Source: Barthelona sp. PCE
Lineage: Eukaryota; Metamonada: BaSk clade
DNA length: 64,000 nucleotides
Assembly: GCA_040285745.1 (NCBI GenBank)
Contig: JAUFOR010000003.1
Span: forward strand, 186,001 to 250,000
Direction: 5' to 3'
Below are positions 1 to 9,345 of the stretch, one piece after another (position 1 is the first letter of the stretch; each line of letters opens with the position of its first letter). The notes beneath the pieces are model-generated. The model was not told where the DNA came from, did no database searches, and saw only the letters and a list, made by a program, of their open reading frames with translations. Both the position numbers and the translations under genes were made by a program.

Positions 1-15
1 AAAACATATGTTTAC

Positions 16-3000
16 TTAATCTGTTACAGTAATGAGATCGTCCACAACCATCAATATGACGTCTTCGAGGTATTCGTCCACAAATTTATCCAAAAACTTT
101 TCCAACTCAACAGTCACCTGTCGATCAACAACTCTCTCAACCATACCACCCAATTGCTGTATGTTAGCTGTAAAGTCAGACTCTGTGGCGGCCAGTATGC
201 TTGCATCGAAGCTCTCAGATGCAAATTCAAAGAAAAAACAAACCTTTCTAAACAAAACTATACACTGCTCTAAATTCGTGTAAGAAGACAACATAGAGTT
301 AAGATTAAACCGAAGCATATCATACACGGGGTACAAACTGTTAATTTTCTTTGATTTACGAGCAAAAACATTGAAAACAAACGTAGCTTGCTTCTCTAAC
401 TGGTTCCAATAATTCTTAAGCAATCCAAATTTGATATCAATAGTTGCGGAGGGAAGCCCAAACGTTGCATTTTCGTTAGATATGAAGCTGAATGGGATCT
501 GTAACACACGGAACAAGAGCGGGAAGAAGCACTCGGATTTCAAGAAGGTTTGGAAAAATATTGCGTTTCTGGAATCACTTGAAGTCTCTCTCTCTTCTTC
601 TCCACTGTGTCCGACCTCCATCGTCTCGCAGCTGATGTGGCAGCAGTCGACAAACCAGTCCAATATCTGCAAATCCGATGCAAACAGCACTGATCGAACG
701 AAAATACGGAAATCATCCAAATCGAGCATGACCTTTGACGGGTTGATCGTTTCGACGTCGTTCTTGAAGTACTCGCTGCTCAGAACCCAGTTGCGTTTCA
801 ACGTACGAAGACAGTCAGTCTTTGCTTTGCTGTAACACTTCATGAGAAAGTGCAGCATTGAGTCCATCTTGATCTTTGACACGTCGATACCCCCGAAGCT
901 GACCGTTGTCCCGGTGTATAAACGTCGAAGGCTGTTAATATAACTACTAACAATGTCCATTGGTTGCGAAATGAAAAGCTGCTGCACAACGGACTCTGCC
1001 TTCAGTGAACTGACATATGTCTTCTTTTTATCCATGAACGATCCGGAATCGGAGTCTATTATGAAGAATGCGTTAAGATAAAACAAAACAAAGTCGCAAG
1101 AAAAAGTACCGTCCAAGATCGAGAGGAAATCTCTGTTAAAGAAGACCTTTGACTTCGTCAGACCAAGGAAATATGCAGCAAGCGCGGTCTCGGAGGCGCG
1201 AATCGTCTCGTACGAGGTAAAAAAAATGGAATAAATAATTTTCGAAATTGAACGGATGCCAAGCATCATATTATCAGATCTAAATACGTCTGCACGTTCG
1301 AAAAGACCGTTAAACGGGATATAGAAAAACACAATCTGGCGCATAAGTTTGACTGTCAGATCCGTGACGACTTCGTCCTCAAAAGGAGTAATAGTCTTGA
1401 GATTAACATTTGTTGCAAATAATGATAGCAACTCTGCTTTTCTTTTACGCGATAGGCGAACGTCTTCGTTACGCTTATGCTCCTCCAAGGCAGTCTGACG
1501 CGCTTCTTCGACTCGCATCAACGTTTGGTGGAACTCTTCTCGAAGATCGTTATCAGTCAACCACTTTCTCTTCTCTTTCTCACGAAGTCGCTGATCCTCT
1601 CCTACAGCTCCCTCGTCGACTTCAACCTCTCCATCACTCAATTCCTCACTGGAGGTCTCCAACTCCTCCCATTCATAATTGTCGTCTGGGATAATGTCTA
1701 ACTCAGGTACATGTTCAAGTTCCGACAGTGACTGGTGCTCGTACATGCTCCTAGCCGAATTTTGTGTATGATGAGACCTGGCACTGAGTCGCGCATCCTC
1801 TTCTTGCAACTCCTTAACCGAGCGCATGCCGCGGACACTCGCCGGAATCTCCTCTTCTTCTTCTTCTTCGCGGAAGCTCAGAACAGATGTGTTTGATGCC
1901 GTTCTCTTGATATTACCCTTGCTCTTTCGGCTGACTAACTGAGGCTTACTCTTCGAAGTCTCTCTATCAATCTCCTTCATAGGGTCGTCCTCGTCGTCAA
2001 AGTGCGGCATTTCCATATTGAGGGATGCAAACGTCTTCATCTGGTATGGCACCTCGTCACCAACCGCAACCTCAACATATGTCTTAGTGTACGATCGACT
2101 CATTTGAATATCCTCTGTTTTCGGCGATATGGTCTGCCTCAGCTCCTTGTTTTCGGCCTTGAGGCGGTCTATCTGACCGGAAAGTCGTACAATCGTGTCG
2201 TTCTGGCTTGTAATATCAAACTCCAGATCTTTGACCTTTTTCTTATACTTCTTAATCATGTCCACCATGTCTGACGGCTTGGAGCTCTCGACGGTCTCCT
2301 GCACGCTATGCAGAGCCGCCTTAAGCTCATCATACAACGTGTCATCCTTGGTAACTGCCTTCGTGAGCTCCCCTTCGAGGTTGGTAAACTTATGTGCGTA
2401 GTGGCGCCTACTCTTCTCAAAAAACCGCACGCACACCGACATAAGCTCGGTGAGGCTGTTACTGATGACGTTAACGAGATCACCGCATCTGAACAAATTA
2501 TTATCCTCGCTTTCCTGCAGTGTTCTGCAAAGCTCAGCAGCAATCATTCTGTAAATGGCACCCTCTTCGTCGAACCTGCTCAAAAGATCCTTGTCCGTCT
2601 CCGGGTGGTACTCAACCCCGAGACACGTCTCGCTCGCAGGCCTTGTCTTGGCCGCTCTCATCTGTCCCATACAATTAACTAAATATTGAACATCTTCAAT
2701 TGAGGGTGATAACTTCGGCCACATAACCTCCTTCCACTGCTTGCGAACATCGTCGAAATATACATGATGCTCTTTGCTATCAACAAACTGTGGGATTGTG
2801 CGCTCGACATAATAAGCACGTGGAATGATGGTAAATTGCTTAGATTTGGTTCTGGGTTTAGCCTTTGCAGACAGCTGAAAGTAGGAAGGCGTCTGTGGGG
2901 GCAGCACTGGCTCTAGAGGGCTTTCTGTCAACGGTGGTGTTTCAGAACTATCCACTGAAAATGGTGTGTGTGGAACAGGTATATCGTTCAGTGGAGACAG

Positions 3001-3411
3001 TGCTGTGTCCACATCTGCGAGACCACTGATGTTTGTCGGCAGCCCATTCTCATCAAACGTGTCCTCAACACATTCTACACTCCTTCTGCTATCTGATGTT
3101 CTTGCTGACATCATAGCGAGTACATTGTCAAGGTCGTTGGCAAACATAGAATCAAACTCGTCCAATGGGAGAGCTAACGGCTTTGTATTGGGCACATTCT
3201 GAGAATAAAAACCCATCGATGTGTGTGCGCGACCAGGTCTCATTCTATCCATATTCGGGGTGTCTATCTTTGTGAAACGGTTGTATGCGCTTTCTTTTTG
3301 CTTTTGGGGTGAAAATTGTGGTTTTTGTCTCCTAATTGGTTTAGGTGAGTTAATTTTCACAACTTTCTTCTTTATATTCACAGGCCCCTCCTTCCCTGAC
3401 CAAAATGACAT
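16..3411 (-). CDS. Large coiled-coil protein, function unknown (1131 aa)
   Basis: An uninterrupted frame from an ATG at 3411 to TAA at 16-18. The N-terminal third is polar and rich in Ser, Pro and Lys, so probably disordered. A predicted coiled coil lies near residues 380-425 (KKYKKKVKDLEF, then RLKAENKELRQ), followed by an acidic stretch with a run of Glu near residue 510 and a second charged helical segment. The last ~450 residues are hydrophobic-aromatic and look like a folded helical domain, without obvious transmembrane spans. I do not recognise the family. A cytoskeletal or ciliary scaffold would fit the coiled coil and the ciliary genes elsewhere in the window, but that is only inference. 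It lies 75 bases downstream of the P5C dehydrogenase gene on the same strand. Confidence 0.8.
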   Translation of the reverse strand: MSFWSGKEGPVNIKKKVVKINSPKPIRRQKPQFSPQKQKESAYNRFTKIDTPNMDRMRPGRAHTSMGFYSQNVPNTKPLALPLDEFDSMFANDLDNVLAMMSARTSDSRRSVECVEDTFDENGLPTNISGLADVDTALSPLNDIPVPHTPFSVDSSETPPLTESPLEPVLPPQTPSYFQLSAKAKPRTKSKQFTIIPRAYYVERTIPQFVDSKEHHVYFDDVRKQWKEVMWPKLSPSIEDVQYLVNCMGQMRAAKTRPASETCLGVEYHPETDKDLLSRFDEEGAIYRMIAAELCRTLQESEDNNLFRCGDLVNVISNSLTELMSVCVRFFEKSRRHYAHKFTNLEGELTKAVTKDDTLYDELKAALHSVQETVESSKPSDMVDMIKKYKKKVKDLEFDITSQNDTIVRLSGQIDRLKAENKELRQTISPKTEDIQMSRSYTKTYVEVAVGDEVPYQMKTFASLNMEMPHFDDEDDPMKEIDRETSKSKPQLVSRKSKGNIKRTASNTSVLSFREEEEEEEIPASVRGMRSVKELQEEDARLSARSHHTQNSARSMYEHQSLSELEHVPELDIIPDDNYEWEELETSSEELSDGEVEVDEGAVGEDQRLREKEKRKWLTDNDLREEFHQTLMRVEEARQTALEEHKRNEDVRLSRKRKAELLSLFATNVNLKTITPFEDEVVTDLTVKLMRQIVFFYIPFNGLFERADVFRSDNMMLGIRSISKIIYSIFFTSYETIRASETALAAYFLGLTKSKVFFNRDFLSILDGTFSCDFVLFYLNAFFIIDSDSGSFMDKKKTYVSSLKAESVVQQLFISQPMDIVSSYINSLRRLYTGTTVSFGGIDVSKIKMDSMLHFLMKCYSKAKTDCLRTLKRNWVLSSEYFKNDVETINPSKVMLDLDDFRIFVRSVLFASDLQILDWFVDCCHISCETMEVGHSGEEERETSSDSRNAIFFQTFLKSECFFPLLFRVLQIPFSFISNENATFGLPSATIDIKFGLLKNYWNQLEKQATFVFNVFARKSKKINSLYPVYDMLRFNLNSMLSSYTNLEQCIVLFRKVCFFFEFASESFDASILAATESDFTANIQQLGGMVERVVDRQVTVELEKFLDKFVDEYLEDVILMVVDDLITVTD

Positions 3412-3486
3412 AAATATCTAGAAGGAAATGCAAGAAACGGGAACAAAAATAAAAAACACTTTTACAATACAAAATAGTTATATAGT

Positions 3487-5127
3487 CTACTTCATGTGGG
3501 GATATGTGATGTCCTGGCAGTCAAAGAAGTCCTCAGAAATCGATTGCATAGCAGCGAAACGCAATAAGAGATAGGGTGAACCAGCCTTATCATCAGTACC
3601 ACTCTTTCTAGCACCACCGAAAGGTTGCTGACCAACAACAGCCGCAGTAGACGCTCTGTTAATGTACATGTTACCAGCCGCATGCTTCAAGGCCTTGCAG
3701 CACTTGTTGACAACGTGACGATCGAGTCCAAAAATGGCACCGGTAAGCCCGTATTCACTTGTGGTGTTACATAGCTCAAGTGTCTCATCGATCTTGTCGT
3801 CTTCATAAGTGTACATTGTGACAACAGGACCAAAGATCTCCTCAGCCATAAGCTTACAGTGAGGATCAGTGGTTTTGATGAACGTTGGGGCGACAAAGTA
3901 ACCAGTGGACTTATCATATGTGCCACCAGCCATGATCTCACATGAGTCACTCTCCTTTGCGAAGTCAATGTAAGATGCTATTTTATCAAAAGAGTTCTCG
4001 TCGATAACAGATGAAGTAAAGACGCTAAAGTCTTCAACGGGACCGTGTGTGACGTGCTCCTCCATGATCTTGACCATCAACTCGGTGAACTCATCGGCGC
4101 GGGAAGCAGGACAGTAAACACGAGAAGTTGCGGAGCATTTTTGGCCTGAATATTCGAATGCACCTCTAATCGTATGATTAACGGTTGTCTCCATAGAGAA
4201 GTCGGGCGCCAGGAAGTGGAAATTCTTTCCGCCAGTCTCTCCCACCAATCGGGGGTATGTCTTGTAAACAGGCAAGTTCTTAGCGACCTCCTGCCACAGA
4301 TGTACAAAGACAGGGGTAGAGCCGGTGAAGTGGATAGCACTGAGGTTGGGGTTGGGCAAGACGATGGCGGAGATATCACGGGAGATACCAGGGATAAACT
4401 GGATGACACCGGCGGGTAAACCTGCCTCCATCAAGATCTCATATATGAGATAAGCAGGGTAGACAGCAGCAGACGAGGGCTTCCAAAGAGCAACGTTACC
4501 AATCATGGCGGGAGCTGTTGGAAGATTTCCAGCAATAGCAACAAAGTTCCAAGGGGAGATGGCGTAAGTAAAGCCCTCAAGAGGGCGAAGAGTCATACGG
4601 TTCCACCCGTTGGGCTTCTTAATTGGTGGCTGGACATCCTTCATCAACTCCAGAAGATACTGGGCGTTCATCCTCCAAAAATCAGCAAGCTCAGCAACTA
4701 CATCGATGACAGCTTGGTGGGGGGTCTTTCCGATGGATAGCATGACAGCAGCAAGCATCTTATAACGATATTTGGTGGCAAGAAGATCTGCAGCACGGGC
4801 AAAAATTGCAGCGCGATGATTGGCAGGCAAATCCTCCCATTCAGCCTTGGCGGCGAGAGCACCATCAATGGCTTCGTGGACAAGTTCATCAGTAACACAA
4901 TGGAAGTGACCAAGGACATGTTGATGGTCATGGGGGCATGTCTGCTTCTTCTTATTGCCTGTAAAGTGCTTCACACCGTTGATAACGCATGGGATCTCAA
5001 GTTCTTCGCCTCTCAGACGAGTAATTTCGCGGGTGAGAAGCTCACGTTCTTCAGATCCAGGTTTGAAGGAGTTAATTGGCTCATTATCGAGCTGGTGGAA
5101 GGTGAAGGTACCAAAGTTATCGGCCAT
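3487..5127 (-). CDS. P5CDH: Delta-1-pyrroline-5-carboxylate dehydrogenase (ALDH4 family)
   Basis: Oxidises glutamate semialdehyde/P5C to glutamate with NAD+, the second step of proline breakdown. The 546-residue frame has the full aldehyde dehydrogenase fold. The substrate-channel motif SPWNF is near residue 191, the catalytic Glu is in GETGGKNFHF near 297, and the catalytic Cys is C331 in SGQKCSA. The C-terminal GQQPFGGARKSGT motif is typical of ALDH4A1. The protein starts almost exactly where mature mammalian ALDH4A1 starts (NEP followed by SF.PGS.ER), so there is no visible mitochondrial presequence. That suggests a cytosolic enzyme or a reduced organelle. The upstream region holds an imperfect inverted repeat (5209-5220 with 5263-5274), of unknown meaning. 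Confidence 0.96.
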   Translation of the reverse strand: MADNFGTFTFHQLDNEPINSFKPGSEERELLTREITRLRGEELEIPCVINGVKHFTGNKKKQTCPHDHQHVLGHFHCVTDELVHEAIDGALAAKAEWEDLPANHRAAIFARAADLLATKYRYKMLAAVMLSIGKTPHQAVIDVVAELADFWRMNAQYLLELMKDVQPPIKKPNGWNRMTLRPLEGFTYAISPWNFVAIAGNLPTAPAMIGNVALWKPSSAAVYPAYLIYEILMEAGLPAGVIQFIPGISRDISAIVLPNPNLSAIHFTGSTPVFVHLWQEVAKNLPVYKTYPRLVGETGGKNFHFLAPDFSMETTVNHTIRGAFEYSGQKCSATSRVYCPASRADEFTELMVKIMEEHVTHGPVEDFSVFTSSVIDENSFDKIASYIDFAKESDSCEIMAGGTYDKSTGYFVAPTFIKTTDPHCKLMAEEIFGPVVTMYTYEDDKIDETLELCNTTSEYGLTGAIFGLDRHVVNKCCKALKHAAGNMYINRASTAAVVGQQPFGGARKSGTDDKAGSPYLLLRFAAMQSISEDFFDCQDITYPHMK

Positions 5128-5313
5128 TGTTATAGGGTGCTTGGAGTAAGAGAAACAAAAAATATACAGAATGATAGGGCTAAATGGGTTTCAATTGGCA
5201 CCGTACCTGTGCTAGTTGTCCAATAACACTGCTGATTCCAACTTTAAATTCAAGAAAACAGTGACAATTAGCACATTTCAATTCATAACAAATTCTAACT
5301 CATTTTTTACACA

Positions 5314-6027
5314 TTATCCATCTAGTTTGTTCTCAAAATTGAGCGGCACTGACTTCAACCTATTCAACATATCCACAGAACGCATCAATTGAGATTTCGT
5401 TACTCGATGTGCATTCTTTTCCTCTTCCAGGTTCATACTCAATTGATTTAACTGACTCACTAGATTGTCATTCTCCAACTTCAGCTTATATACGTCGAGG
5501 TTGCCCACATCCTGTTTATATCTGTTGTACTCTGTCCTAATACGCAAAGTCTCAGTCTTACCCTCCTCTAATTCTTCTTTTAGGTATTGCATCTGTGAAT
5601 CCTGAGTGGAAAGTTTCGTCTTCATCGAGTTGATTGTGTTTTGGTGTGTCTTCTCCATGTTTTGAAGTTCTTCATCGTGCAGGCTTTCAAGTTTCTTCTT
5701 CTCAATTATAAACATCCGCTTCTGTTCTTTTGTAGAGTCCTTCATGGACCGTGCACTTGCTTCAAGCATGGTCTTCTGCTCCTTTAGTTCTGAAAATTGT
5801 GTATCGAGGCTCTTCTTGAAGCTTTGAAGATGGTGCATCCTATTCTCAAGCTGTTCAATATAACTCTTCGATTTCCTTTCGAAATCAGTCTCGAGCTGCT
5901 GTATACGTGACTGCTCAATCTCCCGCAGATGATTAAGAAACTCCAGCTTGCGGTTTTCCATCCACAGTTGGAGATCTGACGTTACCTTCGATACCAGCAG
6001 TTTCTTTGTGTCTGTTGGCGATGACAT
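5314..6027 (-). CDS. Short coiled-coil protein, function unknown (237 aa)
   Basis: Starts at the first in-frame ATG (6025-6027, MSSPTD) and is almost entirely predicted long helix rich in Glu, Lys, Gln and Leu from about residue 20 to 220. Stretches such as LREIEQSRIQQLE and LKEELEEGKTE have heptad-like spacing. There are no Cys motifs, signal peptide or membrane span. The short C-terminal end (LKSVPLNFENKLDG) is not helical. I cannot assign a family. Basal-body and ciliary proteins often look like this, but so do many other coiled coils. It is divergent from the RING gene at 6269, with about 240 bases between the two start codons. Confidence 0.75.
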   Translation of the reverse strand: MSSPTDTKKLLVSKVTSDLQLWMENRKLEFLNHLREIEQSRIQQLETDFERKSKSYIEQLENRMHHLQSFKKSLDTQFSELKEQKTMLEASARSMKDSTKEQKRMFIIEKKKLESLHDEELQNMEKTHQNTINSMKTKLSTQDSQMQYLKEELEEGKTETLRIRTEYNRYKQDVGNLDVYKLKLENDNLVSQLNQLSMNLEEEKNAHRVTKSQLMRSVDMLNRLKSVPLNFENKLDG

Positions 6028-6268
6028 AGCAAGTTGCAAAAACAAAAACCAAGAAAGGAACGAAAATGAAATTACAAGAAATCACTCTGTTGTAACTGAT
6101 ACTCACACCAGCAGGTGGCCATTATCTACAATATCCATCCTAAACAACTATTCAAAAAGTGAAAACATTGGGTTTGCTTTTTGCGAACCCTGAATTACAT
6201 GAAATCTTTTGTATTACGCTTTTCGTCACGTACGGCAAATTTACTTTATAGGGTATCCTTCTGTATAT

Positions 6269-7021
6269 ATGGAACCAGTTGAATCTTCACCAAATTGGAG
6301 GGAAACACAATACTGCCCTTTTTGCCTCGATAATGATAATCCAACACCATACTGTCGATTACAGTGTGGGCATCAGGTACATGAGAGCTGCATGCTCATA
6401 TGGATGCACCACGGTCACGACCGCTGTCCATTGTGCTGCAAATCATCTGAGTGGAAGATGACCAGAGAAATCATGATTGATATAAATGAGTTCAAGTGGA
6501 GGATCTATAACGTGTCTTACCCTTCCTCTCCAACGCAAAACAGTTTTCGCAATTACGGATGGCATACGGTCAGATTAAAAATAACACCACCACCCTATGT
6601 TGATCACATAACACGCATCAAATATGTCCTCCATCCAGCCTTCAGCCTCTCTAAGGTGGACCTCCATGAGCCACCACACGAGCTTGTGATCAAACTTTGC
6701 TCGAACAATGTTCCAGTTGTTGTACAAGTCTACTTTGTTCATAAAGTTACTGGAAAGGTGGATACGTTCACAATGCAGCACTGTATTGTTAAGGAGACGT
6801 CGAATTGGAACTACTTCTGCGGCAACGGTGACGTGTCACTCATTTATAATGGGCTTCAAAGTGAAGAAAATCAGGTGCTGAGCCCCAACAGTCACTTTAA
6901 GGATCTTCTGACGTTGTACAAGAGACCAGATGACTACTATGCGAGCCCTTTGATTGCCGTTGCTCACGAGGAACGTGAAAATTCGCGTGAAAATCAACAA
7001 AAAGTGCCGCTTGATGAATAA
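6269..7021 (+). CDS. RING-H2 finger protein with a YEATS-like domain (250 aa)
   Basis: The first in-frame ATG is at 6269 (MEPVESS). Residues 16-56 form a complete RING-H2 finger: C16-x2-C19, C33-x-H35-x2-H38-x2-C41, C53-x2-C56. This predicts E3 ubiquitin ligase activity. Residues ~97-172 resemble a YEATS beta-sandwich: a YGWHTVRL start, then ITRIKYVLHPAF (compare the YEATS signature V.F.LH.SF), then PPHEL and alternating beta strands VVVQVYFV. The WGEF segment that helps form the acyl-lysine cage in classical YEATS readers is absent, so ligand binding is uncertain. The closest shape may be the divergent prokaryotic-type YEATS. If the reading is right, the protein could couple a protein-binding sandwich to ubiquitylation. 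The tail after residue 200 is polar. Confidence 0.8.
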   Translation: MEPVESSPNWRETQYCPFCLDNDNPTPYCRLQCGHQVHESCMLIWMHHGHDRCPLCCKSSEWKMTREIMIDINEFKWRIYNVSYPSSPTQNSFRNYGWHTVRLKITPPPYVDHITRIKYVLHPAFSLSKVDLHEPPHELVIKLCSNNVPVVVQVYFVHKVTGKVDTFTMQHCIVKETSNWNYFCGNGDVSLIYNGLQSEENQVLSPNSHFKDLLTLYKRPDDYYASPLIAVAHEERENSRENQQKVPLDE

Positions 7022-7042
7022 AACTCAATGGTATTTATTTGC

Positions 7043-8404
7043 TTACGAATACAAATGCTCTGACTCCTTCTCGCTCTTGCGCATCAACACACGATCTCTG
7101 CTCTTTGTGAAATCATCCATTGTGCACTGCATTGCCCTCCGCCTCAGTGCGAGCATACCTGCCTCAGAGCAAATCGCTTGAATATCAGCTCCACTCAGCT
7201 CCTCCTTCATGTTACAGAAAACATTGAGGTTGACATCCTTTGCCAAAGTCATGTTTCTCGTGTGGATCTTAAAGATTTCCTTACGAGCTTCTGGTCCTGG
7301 GAGCGGGAAATACACCTTTCGGTCAATACGTCCAGGTCTAATGAGTGCTGGATCCAGTGCCTCAATTCTGTTTGTGGCGATGATGACCTTAACATCACCT
7401 CTTGTGTCGAATCCATCCAACTGATTCAGGATCTCAAGCATCGTCCTCTGAATCTCTCGCTCACCAGATGATCGAGCCTCGATACGTTTCTCACCAATGG
7501 CATCGATTTCATCAAGCAGAATAATACTAGGTGCACATTGGCGCGCTGCTTCGAATAGCGCGCGTACCTGCTTTGACGAATCACCCAAGAACTTTGAGAT
7601 CAATGATGAAGCGCTAAGCCTAAAGAAGGCTGCGTCTGTAGCGTTCGCAATTGCCTTTGCCATCATTGTCTTTCCTGTACCTGGCGGTCCGTACATAAGA
7701 CATCCCTTAGGGGCCTCAATGCCCACCTCCTCGAAGAGCTCTGGCTTCTTGAGAGGCAACTCCACAGCCTCTCTGATCTCGTTGATCTGGTCCTCGAGAC
7801 CACCCAACTGCTCGTACGTAACGTCGGGGATGACACCGATCTTCATGTCATTAATGGACGCGTCCTCATCATCTGTGTAGACACCAACAACCGCCATTGC
7901 TCGACGGTGGATGAGCACCTTCTCACCCACCTGAAGCGCATCACGAGATACAATAGATAGTACGGGGACGTAGTACTCTGCCATGCCGCGGTTTGTGGAG
8001 ATGATAACCCACTCTGGAGATATGATTTCCTCAAGAGTAGCAACTTGCAATGGCGGAGGTCTAAGTTTGTCAACTGCAGCAAGAGACTCAGAAGAGTATG
8101 ATCCGTATGTGCTAGCTGCTCCTTCTATGAATTCATTCTCGAGTTTAAGGAAATCAAGGACCTTGTTCATCTTCAACTTTCGCAAATAACAAGAAGCACG
8201 AGGTGCAATATCAGGTAACTTCTTCGTTGAGCCTCCCGTCTTCTTAATCATGCGCTTCTTCGGTTTTGGCTTCTCTTCGTCGTCCAGGGGCTCATCGGGC
8301 TCCTGTGGATTTTCTTCATCAGGAATTGGCTCTGTTTCGGGTTCTGGTTCATCTTGAATGGGTTGAATCTCGACCATGTCGTTGTTATTAGGATCCTCAG
8401 ACAT
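7043..8404 (-). CDS. RPT2: 26S proteasome regulatory ATPase subunit 4 (Rpt2/PSMC1)
   Basis: One of six AAA+ ATPases of the 19S base that unfold ubiquitylated proteins and open the 20S gate. The ATG at 8404 gives 453 residues. An acidic low-complexity N-terminus (1-50) is followed by the OB domain (~115-175), Walker A GPPGTGKT (239-246), a pore loop KFLGD, Walker B LLDEIDAIG (297-304), the second region of homology with RPGRID, and the C-terminal HbYX motif LYS that docks into the alpha ring. The Rpt2-specific segment RMIKKTGGSTKKLPDIAP (51-68) separates it from other Rpt paralogues. The Gly2 that is N-myristoylated in yeast and animal Rpt2 is absent (MSED). A PI31-tail gene lies just upstream on the same strand. 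Confidence 0.96.
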   Translation of the reverse strand: MSEDPNNNDMVEIQPIQDEPEPETEPIPDEENPQEPDEPLDDEEKPKPKKRMIKKTGGSTKKLPDIAPRASCYLRKLKMNKVLDFLKLENEFIEGAASTYGSYSSESLAAVDKLRPPPLQVATLEEIISPEWVIISTNRGMAEYYVPVLSIVSRDALQVGEKVLIHRRAMAVVGVYTDDEDASINDMKIGVIPDVTYEQLGGLEDQINEIREAVELPLKKPELFEEVGIEAPKGCLMYGPPGTGKTMMAKAIANATDAAFFRLSASSLISKFLGDSSKQVRALFEAARQCAPSIILLDEIDAIGEKRIEARSSGEREIQRTMLEILNQLDGFDTRGDVKVIIATNRIEALDPALIRPGRIDRKVYFPLPGPEARKEIFKIHTRNMTLAKDVNLNVFCNMKEELSGADIQAICSEAGMLALRRRAMQCTMDDFTKSRDRVLMRKSEKESEHLYS

Positions 8405-8784
8405 ATTTTTAATGTCCTCTGTATAGAAATGGATGAGAAAATTATTTACAGCTTTTAAGATATTTCCGTATGAACATCGTGGTCCGAAATCTGGATAAAT
8501 CTTACACAGTAAACATAATGCCCTCTGGAAGTGCATAAACCTTATAAAAATCTTTTGAGCCTTTTTCACACACTTTTTTGTGGGCGGAAGCAGGGAACCT
8601 GTTCACCAGTGCCTTCAGATAGTAGCGTACACCACGTACAATAACACAAATGTCACAAAATTGCACCTCATAAAGCCAATATTGTATGTGAAGCACATAA
8701 CAATCTCAGAACTTGGTGAGGCACGTTATCCAATGCTTCAATGAGCACGATTAAGAAAACATATTACTAAAACACTCAAATTTA
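8405..8784 (-). other. Intergenic, Rpt2 promoter side
   Basis: About 380 bases between the PI31-tail gene and Rpt2. A 64-codon open stretch on the minus strand (8502-8696) has a protein-like look (ending KVYALPEGIMFTV). It has no usable ATG: it begins with GTG after an in-frame TGA. I found no convincing upstream exon, so I do not call a gene. No tRNA boxes were seen. Confidence 0.4.
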
Positions 8785-9249
8785 TTAACCAAAAAACCGT
8801 CTACGAGACTTTTTGGGTCTCAGCATATTCCTGATATCGTCGTTTATCTTCGAAGGGTTGCTCTTCGGCTTCATGTTCTCTGGATTCATCCCAGGTGGTA
8901 CAAACAAATCCGAATTGCCAACATCAGGATCATCAGGTGATAAAATATCAGGTATTGGATTGACAAGCTGACCACTTGTTGGATCGGGTACGTATGGGTC
9001 GAAATGTGCTTGTGGAACATTACATTCTGGTAATCTGTTTGGACGATTAGAATAACCACGTTTAAACGGCCTATATTGAAATGTAGGGTGATCTGGTCCC
9101 ATAAGCATGCCTCCTGACTGTGGCGTCGCGCTCTGTGAACTTTCAGGCCCAATATCAGCAATACCTACTGTAATTGAAGGAGATGCTTCTTTTTTCCCAC
9201 TCTTGAACGGGTTTGCAACCTTCCTCGAACCTTGCCCCTTTGAATACAT
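8785..9249 (-). CDS. PI31 C-terminal-domain protein, putative proteasome regulator (154 aa)
   Basis: Residues ~46-120 match the layout of the proline-rich C-terminal domain of PI31/PSMF1 (PI31_Prot_C): GGML near 46-49, NRLP at 71-74, then VPQAHFDPY and P..PD...P ending in VPPG near 118. That domain binds and modulates the 20S proteasome. The FP (Fbxo7/PI31) dimerisation domain that normally occupies the N-terminal half is missing. In its place is only a short basic, Ser-rich leader. The C-terminus carries an extra basic tail (RPKKSRRRFF) instead of the short PI31 ending. It lies upstream of the Rpt2 gene in the same direction and shares a 96-base divergent promoter with the OB-fold gene at 9346. 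Family assignment is from motif order only. Confidence 0.65.
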   Translation of the reverse strand: MYSKGQGSRKVANPFKSGKKEASPSITVGIADIGPESSQSATPQSGGMLMGPDHPTFQYRPFKRGYSNRPNRLPECNVPQAHFDPYVPDPTSGQLVNPIPDILSPDDPDVGNSDLFVPPGMNPENMKPKSNPSKINDDIRNMLRPKKSRRRFFG

Positions 9250-9345
9250 GACCTACAACAAATACAAACAACAACACACGTGATATTGAGGAAAAAAGCG
9301 TTTACGGTTCTACAACCTTACTCACATATCTCATAACTTCAAGCA
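9250..9345. promoter_or_regulatory. Divergent promoter between PI31-tail and OB-fold genes
   Basis: Only 96 bases separate the two start codons, so both genes must be driven from this stretch. It contains CACGTG (an E-box-like palindrome) near 9277. No other known element is evident. Confidence 0.5.

Noticed and set aside
5209-5274. Imperfect 12-base inverted repeat upstream of P5C dehydrogenase.
   Set aside because: Possible regulatory dyad, but it contains a mismatch, the arms lie 42 bases apart, and no copy exists elsewhere in the window.
8502-8696. A 64-codon protein-like frame between the PI31-tail and Rpt2 genes.
   Set aside because: No ATG, an in-frame TGA just upstream, and no convincing upstream exon.
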